Positions 1 through 9,300 of a stretch of 64,000 nucleotides of DNA are shown here, piece after piece. This DNA comes from Rhinolophus ferrumequinum (lineage: Eukaryota > Chordata > Mammalia > Chiroptera > Rhinolophidae), in contig NC_046304.1 of the NCBI RefSeq assembly GCF_004115265.2, positions 14,810,292-14,874,291 on the forward strand, read 5' to 3'. Each line of letters starts with the position of its first letter. The stretch's first letter is position 1. The notes under the pieces were generated by a model that was not told the DNA's origin, searched no databases, and worked only from the letters and a program-made list of their open reading frames with translations. Both the position numbers and the translations under genes were made by a program.

Positions 1-2300
1 CAAGGTCAGTTATGCTTCCTTGCCAGGAGTCCAAGGGGAGCCCTGTGGAGCCACCTCGGTCAGCCAACCCCTCCCTAGCTTAGGACCTTTATCCTGGGTT
101 GATGGTGGGACTTGGGGTGCGGAGGCAGGGCTGAACATGGGGAGCTACCCTGGAAGGGCCGAGAAGGTGGAATGTTCTGAGTATATGCTCTACAGAACTG
201 AACTCTGCCTCAGAGCAACCCATAGAAGAAAAGGCCACCACAAGTTGCAGGCAGGAGAACTGATTTCCAGGCCCAGACAAGTCCCAGGCCTCCTTGGGCC
301 TCAGTTTCCCTACAAAATGAGAGAACTGGTTTACATACAGTGCCTGCCAGCACTTGTAGTTTAGAATTCTTGGACTTGGTGGACCTGGTGGGCTGGGATT
401 AACGGAAGTTGGAATGGTAAGGGAAGAAAAAAATGGATTTCTTTTTTTTTCCCCCATGCAGGAGCCTATTTCCAGGCTTGCTTGGGCTGTGGGCTTGGCG
501 GGGTGTGTGTGCGTGTATTCAGAGCACAGCATGAGTGGGCAATCCTGACGTCTATGGGTAGACAGGAAGGGGAAGGCTTTCTGGAGGAGCTGGGATTCGA
601 ATGGGGAATTGCAGGGGTAGGCTCGGGATAGGAACTGGGGTGCTCCGTCAGCCCGACCACATCCTAGGACAGCAGGTAGACGGTCGGTGGAGTCCTTCAC
701 CTGGCTTGAACCCCAGCCCTGGTTCATAGTCTGAGCCCTGAGCCCTGACCTTGTCTCAGACTGAACCCTGAGCACACCAGCTGCCCCAGCTGAATTGCGG
801 GATGAAAAGGGGCGCCCCCTACAGGGCGAGTGGTTCTGCAGAGCCTGCGCCCACCGGTCCTGGAGGGAGGCCAGGCTGCACAGGCCAGGGTTAGTGCCAA
901 GTCCTGCCCAGGTCCTTGCCCTGTCGGCAGAGCCCTTGCAGGATGTCAGGGCCCCAGAGGATGAGATGTGAAAAGGCCTGGGCTGCTGGGCACAGGACGA
1001 AGGTGGTGGTGGCCAAAAGGAGGGTGGCTGCGTGTGCTGGCATCTCCTGGAGCAGGCTACTGGGTCCCTGCTCTGTGGTGACCTGCTCACAGCAGGCTGT
1101 CCAGGACTCAGGAGAGCCCATCCAAGCTGGCCTCTGGGGGGAGGGGGTGCTGGTGGTGCTTGAGCCCCTCCATGACCCGCAGTAGCTCCCCAGTCCCCTA
1201 AGTAACCACAAAGCAGTCGGCTTGCTGTGCTAGCGCAGCGTTAATAGTATTGTCATGTACTCAGGCTTACTCTCTGCCGGCACTGCTATGAGCAATGTGT
1301 ACATATGAACTCATTTCTGCAACGTGAATAAGGTGGGCACTAATATTCTCTATTCTATTAATGAGGAAACCAAGGCACAGAAAGGTTAAGTAACTTGCCC
1401 AATGGGTCACACAGCTAATAAACGGCAGAGTTGGGGTTTGAAGCCAGGCAGTGTGTCTCTAGAATCCAGTTCTCCATTAAGTTTTTCTGCCTTATCAAGC
1501 ACCCCCGTTTTCCCGTTCCCCGCAGCAGAGGCCTTCCCTAAGCACCTCCTGATGAGGAAATTCCCTAAGAACCTCCTGATGAGGAAATTCTGGGGCTGCC
1601 CTAGCCTCAGGAGGCTGGTGGCTGTGCTGACAGGTAGCCTTCCCTGGGCCACTGTCCTGGGCAGCCTGGCTTGTTTTGCAGACGACACCTCAAAACCGAG
1701 TCAGGAGGCAGCCTTCAGGCCCAACCCACCTCTGCCTGCCGGTGTGCCCTTGGGCAGGAGCCTGGCCCTTTCTGGGCCCATTCTCCCTTTATTTCCCAGT
1801 GGGGGTTTTACGCAGGAGCCCCTGCTGCTCAGTCAGGCTAGGCTTCTGTGACTCTCTTGCAAAGCACATCCCAGGAGGCATTCCCTGGCCTGGGGTGGAC
1901 TTTCCTCCGGCCCCCAGCTTTCATTCTTTGCTGACTCGGGGGTTGGCCACCTCCCAGCAGCCCCTACGTGCTCCCTGAGCTGATTGTCACTTCTGGGGTG
2001 CTTACCTGAGCTCCTCAGCCTGTGAGAGGGAAGAATGGCCCCCCTGCTGGTCTCAGTGCAGCCTCACCTGTCATTGTGGGAGGCTCCAGGCACTACCAGG
2101 TGGCTGCCGCTCATTGCTGGGGCAGCGCCAGTATCTCCACATGTCTGGGCTGCGGCCAGGGCCTCCACACACTGCCCCTCCCTGCCAGTCCTCTGACTGC
2201 CTTCAGTGCTGCCAGTGAGAGGCTGCTGCGGGTGGAGTCTGCCTGTAGGGAGGCTGCCCTGTCCACAGGGTTCCCAACCATCCTCTGTGCCCTCTGTGTG
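1..2300. other. Non-coding flank, expected P2RX5 terminal intron
   Basis: No exon of a recognised gene was found here. In human the neighbour of EMC6 on this side is P2RX5, read towards EMC6, so this stretch may be intron or exon-flanking sequence of that gene. I looked for the conserved second transmembrane exon of P2X receptors and did not find it. A MIR relic lies at about 1315-1450. The open frames, including one of 333 codons on the minus strand, show no protein family signature and no plausible splice structure. Confidence 0.4.
1315..1450 (-). repeat. MIR SINE relic
   Basis: The stretch has the antisense MIR core: 'gaggaaaccaaggcacagaa', then 'ggttaagtaacttgccc' and a 'cacacagctaataaacggcagag' like element. 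It is an old, diverged copy shared across mammals. Confidence 0.7.
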
Positions 2301-2322
2301 CCCTCCTCCCACCCCCACACAG

Positions 2323-2392
2323 GTCTGGCCACGCGGGGAATGGAAAGGTGAGTGTGGAGCAGCTGCAGGACCTGCAGACGGTGGAGGCATAG
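2323..2392 (+). CDS. P2RX5: Candidate last coding exon of P2RX5 (weak)
   Basis: A strong acceptor (a pyrimidine tract ending cccccacacag) is followed by an open phase reading SGHAGNGKVSVEQLQDLQTV, then EA and a stop at 2390-2392. The GNG core followed by V and QL resembles the human P2RX5 tail (GNGSVCPQLLEP) as I remember it. The position, upstream of TAX1BP3 and in the same direction, fits the human order, where P2RX5-TAX1BP3 readthrough transcripts are known. Against it: the match is short, no upstream P2RX5 exon lies in the window, and AAAG|GTGAGT at 2344-2353 would also make a good donor, giving a 25-base internal exon instead. If real it would encode only the cytoplasmic tail of this ATP-gated cation channel subunit. 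Confidence 0.28.
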
Positions 2393-3394
2393 CCAGAGGC
2401 GTTGGCTGAAAGCAGATCTGGTGACGATGTTGGGGGCAGAACCGCCTGCAGCTCTGGACTGGGAAGCCATCCTTATACCTGCATAGGACAGGTGCTTCCA
2501 GGCATGGCCGTCTCTTCTGCGTTTTGGGATCTTTCTACAAGCTTTTTGTTGTGTGTGGGGGGAGGGGAACCTCCCAGTGGCCAGAGTGGCTCAGCTCTAG
2601 AAGAGGAGACCCTGGAGAGGGAAGGGGGCAGGCCAGGGGCCTGAGGGATCCTAGTGTTTTCATGTTTTTCTGAGAACCTAGTTGGACTTTCATTCATTCA
2701 TTCATGCAGTAAACATTTTTTTTGCTGTGGGCTGGGTCCTATCTAAGAGATGCTTAAATAAGACACTGACCTGGTCCTCAGGGAGGAGAGCACACATGCA
2801 ATTCCCTCCAGAGCCAACAGACATCACAGCCAGGCTCAGCCACTCTAGTCTTCCTCCGGCATCTACCTAAGACTTGCACAAATCCCTGCCGAGAATGATG
2901 GCTCCTCAAAGAAAGAACTTGGCCGACATCCAAGGGGACATTTTGGACTCACCCCTAGGGATTCAATTTAAAGGTGGCTAAGGAGGCAACCAGGGGAGGG
3001 CTGTACCTGTCAGGAGGCAGCTGGCCCTTGAGGGGAGAGGCAGCCTCCTAGGGCTTCTGGGAAAGGCGGGTAAGAGGAGGCAGGGAGGCTCTGCTCCAGT
3101 CTGACTCACCCACCTCGGGAGGCTCTGGGCATAGCGTCTCATCCAGATGGGGGACCATGGCCTGTGGTTTGGCTCTGGCAGCTCTGTGGGCTTGGGTGTC
3201 CCTGCCCAGCTTCCCTCTCTCCTCAAAGGCTAGAGCTGAAGCGCCAAGGCGATGAGTCTCACTCAGCAGGTAGAAGCAGGGTCGTTAGGCCCAAACTGTT
3301 AGGGAGTCCCTCACCCCCTCCCCCATCTTTCTCCACTCTCCCTGGAGGACTCCACTGCTTCCCTCCCTTAGCGGCTGGAGAGCCTTGCGGCTCC

Positions 3395-3540
3395 ACAGGT
3401 GGTCCGTGAATCACAGCATCTGCATCACTTGGGAACTTGTTAGATGTGCCGTCTTGGCCCCTCCCTTGTTCTCCGAAATCAGAGCCTGAGTTTCAACAAG
3501 ACTCCCAGGTGATGGTTCACGTTTGAGAAACACCGGTTGA
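3395..3540. repeat. MER5A-like hAT relic
   Basis: Characteristic order: 'gcatctgcatcacttgggaac', a 'cttgttagatg' segment, 'cagagcctgagtttcaacaa', then 'ctcccaggtgatg' and 'gtttgagaaacaccggtt'. This matches the short non-autonomous hAT-Charlie family MER5A; old and diverged. Confidence 0.65.
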
Positions 3541-3689
3541 GGGGATCAGCAAAGCTGGTTCTGAGGGAGGTAAAGGCCACCTTTGGTGGGTGCTGCCAAT
3601 TTCTAGGTCAGACTTACCTTCTACCTTGAGACTGAGAGGATGCCCCTCCCCCACCTCCCACCCCCGCCCCAGGGAAAAGAGCATCACAC

Positions 3690-3835
3690 TCAGTTTATTG
3701 AAATGAAAATATTTTGACTAGATAATATTTATATGATTCAAAATTTAAAAGGTACAAAAGAATAGACAGTGAAGAGCTCCCCTCCCACTCCTGTTCCCCA
3801 AGGCAGCCTGTTACTGATTCCAAAACAACTTCTTG
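3690..3835. repeat. Old LINE 3'-end-like relic (uncertain)
   Basis: 'attcaaaatttaaaaggtac' followed by 'aatagacagtgaagagctcc' and a CCACTCCTG segment resembles old L1 3' UTR sequence. Boundaries and family are uncertain. Confidence 0.3.
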
Positions 3836-4264
3836 TGTTTTGCTGAGAATCCACTTAGTTACTCACTCTCTCAGGAAATCAACTTTTCCCAGTGCCTGCA
3901 TCGTCAGACCAAGTCTCTGCCAGAAAGGGACACGATGGAATAGGCTTAAAGCCTGGGTTGGGGGCCTATTAGCCCGCTTCTCCCTCTCCCAGTGTCTGAG
4001 GAATCCCTGCGTAAACCCAAGGGGACAGATCTAGAAGTCACTGTGTGAGCCTCCCAGGCAGCAAAGGCCTAGCAAGCCCCAGTGCTGTTTGCATAGCTGC
4101 CGGGTCACGCTAGGGAGTGTCCTCTTTGGAAGGCTCTTTGGGCCTCCTTTAAGTCAGAGGAGCCTGGTTCTCCACTGCGTACAGAGGAGCTAAGCATCCT
4201 TGCCCTGGAGCTTTTGGAGAAGGTGTGGGGACAGAGGCCCAGAGAGCAGTTTCCAGGCTCTCGG

Positions 4265-4790
4265 CCTCACGTGGAAAGGTGCCGGCTTGGGTAGTAGGTG
4301 GCCATCAGCTGTGACTAGTTGGCCGTCAGCTGTTACCGGTTAGCCATTAGCCACTGATGTAAGTGCCGCGGCTAAGCTAACAAGTGCCGATTGTGGATTG
4401 TGGATTGCAGAGAGGCTCGGATTACAGTTAGCAAGTGACTAGGCAGGTAGGCAGGCAGAAAAGCGGACTGCGGATTGCGGATCATGTGGCTCCTGCTTCC
4501 TGTGTCTCCAACCCAGCCGCCAGCGAGACTATAGTGGTATGACTCCCCTGTCTATGGCTCCGTGGGTGTTCCTTTTTGGCCTCACCATGTCCTGCGTTCT
4601 TATGTGGGGAGCGGGACCAGAGACCCCGCATGACACCCTGCATGACAGAGGGTCAGAAGGGGACTGAAAGGTCTCTGGTGAGGCTTCGCCACTGGGGCAG
4701 AGGGTCATGGTCCCCAGAACAGGAAACAAGCAGCTTCCTCACCTTGGGTTGCCTGGTAACCAGTCAAAAAGCCCACCGTGCTGTCTAAAT
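4265..4790 (+). mobile_element. LTR-like fossil (uncertain)
   Basis: The stretch has repetitive 'ttagccattagccactgatg' and 'cggactgcggattgcggatc' style motifs, then an AT-poor segment with 'gagactatagtggtatgact' and 'ctccgtgggtgttccttttt'. This texture is typical of the R/U5 part of a long terminal repeat from an endogenous retrovirus. I cannot name the family or confirm terminal TG/CA ends. Treat as a possible broken solo LTR. Confidence 0.25.
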
Positions 4791-5044
4791 ACAGTAAAAA
4801 ATCGGGTTAACCCACTATGGTGTTTCACTTCTTCACTAAAGCAAACCCTTGCAGTGCATGATTTAGCATGTTATTTTTATGTTTGGAAGGAAGTGAAAAG
4901 GGCAGGTGTCACGGCTCCTCAGGAGGTGGTCTGGTTGCTTTGAACCTGTTTTTGGAATTGCTTGGCAGCAGCCATGAAACCTAGGCACAATTGTACTATT
5001 TATTTTATATTGGAATGAAAATGTCTTCCTACCCTGTTCCTTCA

Positions 5045-5165
5045 TAGGTGAATATTTATTGAATACCTATTGTGTCAGGTGTTGGACTAAATGCTGGTGA
5101 CATAGTGGCAGGCAACACAAGCAGTTCTGCCAGAGTGCTTCCACTCGGGGGAGCTGAACCTTAAC
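5045..5165 (-). repeat. L2 3'-end relic
   Basis: 'aatatttattgaatacctat' followed by 'tgtcaggtgttggactaaat' and 'gctggtgacatagtggcagg' is the antisense 3' end of L2, seen in many mammalian loci. Confidence 0.65.
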
Positions 5166-5275
5166 CAGTGGTCACACATATCGTCACAGACTGAATTTTC
5201 AGTGGAGTAGCCAGAGCTTTCCCCAAGCAAGTGACAAATAAATTGAAATTCAAAAGGGTAGTAACAGTCTAACTA

Positions 5276-5391
5276 CCGTGTTTCCCCGAAAATAAGACCT
5301 AGCAAGACAATCAGGTCTATTATATTAATTTTTGCTCCAAAAGACGCATTCGAGCTGATTGTCTGGCTCGGTCTTATTTTTGGGGAAATGG
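5276..5391. mobile_element. Palindromic TA-flanked miniature DNA transposon
   Basis: The element begins CCGTGTTTCCCCGAAAATAA and ends with the near reverse complement (ttatttttggggaaatgg). TA dinucleotides flank it at 5274-5275 and 5392-5393, as for Tc1/mariner-type target sites. Inside, the two arms are near mirror images (gacctagc...gctcggtc; attaatttttgctccaaaag), so it could fold into a hairpin of about 55 base pairs. It has no coding capacity and needs a transposase in trans. A longer relative is in SHPK intron 1 (36497-37081). Confidence 0.7.
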
Positions 5392-6489
5392 TAGGTGATG
5401 GAGGAAGCATTCCAGGTAAGGGAACCATAACTGTAAAAGCCTTGACATGAGGAGCAACCGAGGAACTGGACGAAGACAGTGTGACTGGAGCTGGTTTTGT
5501 GAGGCTTTCTTTTCATCGACTTAACTTTTAAGTAAGAAGTCCAAGATCCCATGAATTGTCTATGCTTATATTCAGGCCCTGGCCTAAAGCCATCTACCTA
5601 GTATTTACCTAATGAATGCGTTATTCCATGCCTTGGGAATGTGCTGATCAAAGGTAAATTTGTAAATTGGGTGATATCAATATGACATCATGGGGACCAG
5701 CCACTAAAGAGCCAGCTGCCCTCTACTCCTGATGCAGGGGTCATCAGGACTGCCAGTCACAGCTGCCTTTTTGCCCCTGCCACCCCATCAGTTTTTTCTT
5801 CTCAGTGGCTGACTGCCCCAGTGGGGGACCAGTTGTGAGGGCGGAATGTGACTTCCTCTAGGTGTCTCTGAACACCCAGCTAAGGACTCGAGAACCATGC
5901 AGTCCCTAAACCACCCCACTTGGAATGGCATCTTGCATATCTGGAAAAGGGCTCCACTTGGTTCCAACCCACCCCCTCTACCCAAGTGATGCAACTTCAG
6001 AACATACTCTTCAGTGGACACGAGAAAGCTCTTTCCAAAAGACACACCTTTCTTCCAGCTGTGGGTTTCCCCTTAGGCCAAGACACAGAATTAAAGGGGG
6101 GTAGGATGGAAAACATTTTCTGGGACCTGCCCAATATATGTATTCTTTGATATTTTTATTTGGTTATAAAGCAATAAAAGTGTTAACTTTAAATGTGTCA
6201 TGATTTTTTTCCCCTTCATGTCTTCATGGTCACCCGTTTTAGAGGAAAATGTAAGGAGAAAGTGACACCAAAAGAGGCAGACACAGAAACAATTAGTGAG
6301 CAATATATTACATTCCTTATTATCTTGCAAAGAAATTCTAATGAAAATAAGGAAACTCTTTAAATGAGCAAACATTGAAAGACTAGGAAGGCACTGATAA
6401 AACTGGCACTTTTCATTCAATGAATAATCTGATAAAACTCTGAAAAGCATTTGGAATTAAGTTTTAATATTCTGCTCTGGCTTATTAAA

Positions 6490-6600
6490 TTCCCTTAGAA
6501 CAATATAGATGTGAAGACACTCATTGCAATATTTTTTATAATAGTGAACATTTCAATCAACCTTACTGCCTAACAAGAGGAATGGATAAATAAATCAGCT
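6490..6600 (+). repeat. L1 fragment
   Basis: 'gaagacactcattgcaatat' followed by 'ataatagtgaacatttcaat' and 'gaggaatggataaataaatc' is the sense L1 segment near the end of ORF2. Confidence 0.5.
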
Positions 6601-6979
6601 CATTTATCTTCCCACACCCAAGGAGGACCCACTGTTTCTTCCTCTTTAGTCCACATCAGCAGTGAGCCCTCCTTTCCCACTCAGAAGACCCTGAGAAAGG
6701 GTTGGGGGAGGTTGGCAGAGGCGCTGTAAACCAAGAATGAACATCTTCAGTGGTGGTCAGAGAAAGGGTTCAGAAGTCATGGGAAGAGGGAGCCAAAGCT
6801 GTGGCCTGAGCTGCTTCTGGGCTTTGTGTGCAAGTACATAGTCTAGAAGCCAAAATGGGATTTAGGAGGCGTGGGTCCCAAATCCACTTCCCTCATTTAG
6901 CCATGGGCCACCTACTATCTGTAAAAAGGGACTTGGATTCAAGCTTTCAGGTCTCCTTCTGATCTAAAACTGATTCTTT

Positions 6980-7445
6980 AAAAAAAAATCCAAATCTGAT
7001 CACGTAACTCCTGACTAAAACTTCCAAGGCCTCCCCTAGTAGTTTTGAAGGCTTCCCCCAGTTGCTCTTAGGGTCAAGGCCAAACTCCCCACCGTGGGGC
7101 TCCCATGATTTCTCTGGTCCAGGTCTACCTCATGGCCTCTTTAACTCTCCAGAAACAGGCCAAACTCCTTTCTGCCCAATGGCCCTCACACACGTGATTT
7201 CTTGCAAGTACCTCCCTCCACACTTGGCTGTTATTTAACCTTTGCGTCTCTAATGTTATTTCCTCAAAGAAACCTTTCTTGACCTCCAACTCCCAACCTG
7301 GGTTGAGTTTGGGATTCCTATGTACTCTCTTCATGGCACTTAGCATTATTTAAATATTTATAAAATTAGGTAATGCTGTTCTTCCCAGTTAGCCTATAAA
7401 TTTCATGAGGAACATGTTCATTACTGTAACTAATGCAGTATTAAT
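6980..7445 (+). repeat. L2 LINE relic
   Basis: Typical L2 3' region in sense orientation: 'cctcccctagtagttttgaa', 'agggtcaaggccaaactccc', 'tccctccacacttggctgtt', 'aaacctttcttgacctccaa', then 'tataaatttcatgaggaaca'. It is old and diverged. Confidence 0.65.
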
Positions 7446-7734
7446 TTCTCAATTGAAATGTGCATTTTATTGAAAGAGAACCCTCCTGACAAGAAGGGAT
7501 CACTGATTAGCATATAGACAGGCAGTTACACTCTAAACAAGCCCAAAGTTTAGCTTAAAAAGTCCAGTCTATTTAATCTTCATTAGACATATTCTAGAAA
7601 AGAGCTTGAATTTATTTATATTTTAATGGGATGACAGCTAGCTGTAACTAGGTGAAATGGAACTGAAATGACACCATTCATACCAGAAAGCAATGGTTAA
7701 TGGGAGGGAAGGCTGGACTCTGAAAAGGTACACT

Positions 7735-7975
7735 CAGCCAATATAGCCAGAGCAATTAAGAGACCTGAATTTGAATCCTGGCTCTGCCTTTTCCGCGCTG
7801 TGCCTCCTCTGCAGCCTTAGGTTCACCAATAGGGGACAATAATCACATTGATTCCATTCCGTAAGGATATTGCTAGAATTCAGTGAGTTAATGGGTGTAA
7901 AAGGTACAAGGCACAATGCCTGGCTTATAGGGCACACTTAATAAATATGAGCTGTTATTAGTTCTTAGGATGTTA
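7735..7975 (+). repeat. MIR SINE relic
   Basis: Sense MIR order: 'gacctgaatttgaatcctgg', 'ctctgcc', a decayed core, 'attcagtgagttaatgggtg', 'aaggcacaatgcctggctta', then 'cacttaataaatatgagctg'. Confidence 0.7.
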
Positions 7976-8133
7976 ATAAGTCTCTCCGTATTTACGCCCT
8001 AGTGCAAATGCAAGGAAATTACAAGGCTCAGTCCCAGCTCTCCAGGAGTCAAAACTTGGCGACTTTGCACCCACGATAGACAGGGGGTATGCGTTAAGGT
8101 AGGAAAAAACTCCGTAAAGTGTCTCACGCTTCA

Positions 8134-8139
8134 TTTAAT
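8134..8139 (-). terminator. Candidate EMC6 polyadenylation signal
   Basis: The minus strand reads ATTAAA here, about 170 bases beyond the EMC6 stop codon. It is the nearest poly(A)-signal variant downstream of the gene, so it probably sets the 3' end near 8115. Not confirmed by a transcript. Confidence 0.35.
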
Positions 8140-8305
8140 CTGAAGAATATTACAGGCTCTTCGTCTTCAGATATAAGTTACTGATAACGTTACAGAACAA
8201 GCAGCGAATTCAACAATTTAAAAACTAAGTAAGTCTACACGTCGTTAATTTCTGGCAACAGTCTTCCCAATCTGTTTTTTTTAAAAAGTCATCCCTGCCC
8301 CCATT

Positions 8306-8653
<348 letters not shown>

Positions 8654-8885
8654 TCAGCTTCTGCTTTCTCGCGGAGCTGCGGAGAAACCTAAGTTACAAG
8701 TAGTGCCTGGAGCTTGGAGAGTTAGGTTCACGCCGCCCCTCCCCCTGGGGCTTCCAAATCCTCGCACCACTCCTGGGTCTCGAACCTTCAAAAGACGCTG
8801 AGAAGAAGGCTGAGGGCCCGCGCAAGCCCAGGGTGGGTGGGAGCGGCAGCACGCCTGCATTCCCCGCCCAGGCTCGCCCGGTTAC

Positions 8886-8980
8886 CTGGAACACAGCGAT
8901 GGACACAGTCACTTGGCGTTCCCTCAGACAGACAGGGATGGAGATTCCCGCGGCGCCATCTTGCTCTGGAGGCTGCTGGG
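8886..8980 (-). other. EMC6: EMC6 5' UTR exon 1 and intron
   Basis: On the minus strand a donor (TTCCAG|GTAACC, intron from 8885 downwards) pairs with an acceptor (tctccgcag, exon resuming at 8676) before the ATG at 8638. The non-coding first exon therefore ends at 8886. Its upstream edge is estimated from the YY1-type motif at 8955-8963, which in such promoters lies just downstream of the start site. Confidence 0.6.
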
Positions 8981-9240
8981 AGGGCCCAGGCTGTGCATGC
9001 GCCAAGACCTCGCTTCCGCCCTCTAGCGCATGCGCCGCTGGAGCCTCAAGCACGCTCCACCCCTCTGCCCGCTTTACTACGCACGCACAGGGACTTCCGA
9101 AAGCCGAACAGCGCTCCAGCGGTTGATTGGCTGGGGATTTGTTAACTATTCATGAGGGGGCGGGTCGAACCGGGCGGCCTTTGTTAACCAGAGGGCGCGG
9201 CCGCCGGGATTTTCGCGGAGGGCTTCGCTGAGCGGTATTT
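8955..9240. promoter_or_regulatory. Divergent EMC6/TAX1BP3 promoter
   Basis: This CpG-rich segment separates two genes facing away from each other and has no TATA box. Visible motifs are a YY1-type AAGATGGCG core (minus strand, 8955-8963), a perfect NRF1 palindrome GCGCATGCGC (9026-9035), a second near-NRF1 site (gcatgcgcc, about 8995-9003), an inverted CCAAT box (gattggct, about 9123-9130) and a GC box (gggggcggg, about 9156-9164). This layout is typical of housekeeping bidirectional promoters. Confidence 0.75.
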
Positions 9241-9261
9241 GGTTGCCAGATTGGGGTCGCG

Positions 9262-9300
9262 ATGTCCTACATCCCGGGCCAGCCGGTCACTGCCGTGGTG
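9262..9300 (+). CDS. TAX1BP3: TAX1BP3 coding exon 1
   Basis: Encodes MSYIPGQPVTAVV (residues 1-13) from ATG in context gtcgcgATGt, ending GTG|GTGAGTACG. The exon ends on a codon boundary. Confidence 0.93.

Larger units (their letters stand above)
2393..8100. other. Intergenic stretch before EMC6
   Basis: No gene was recognised. It holds MER5A-like, L2, MIR and L1 relics, one palindromic DNA transposon and one LTR-like fossil, listed separately. If P2RX5 ends near 2.4 kb, its 3' UTR would start this stretch. No convincing polyadenylation signal lies close by; an AATAAA is at 5238-5243. Confidence 0.5.

Noticed and set aside
89-1090. Open frame of 333 codons on the minus strand
   Set aside because: No family signature, low-complexity composition, overlaps a GC-rich flank and has no splice or conservation support; treated as chance.
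1-2300. P2RX5 transmembrane or ectodomain exons
   Set aside because: The conserved motifs (for example GKAGKFSIIPT, KREFYRDKK) do not appear in any frame.
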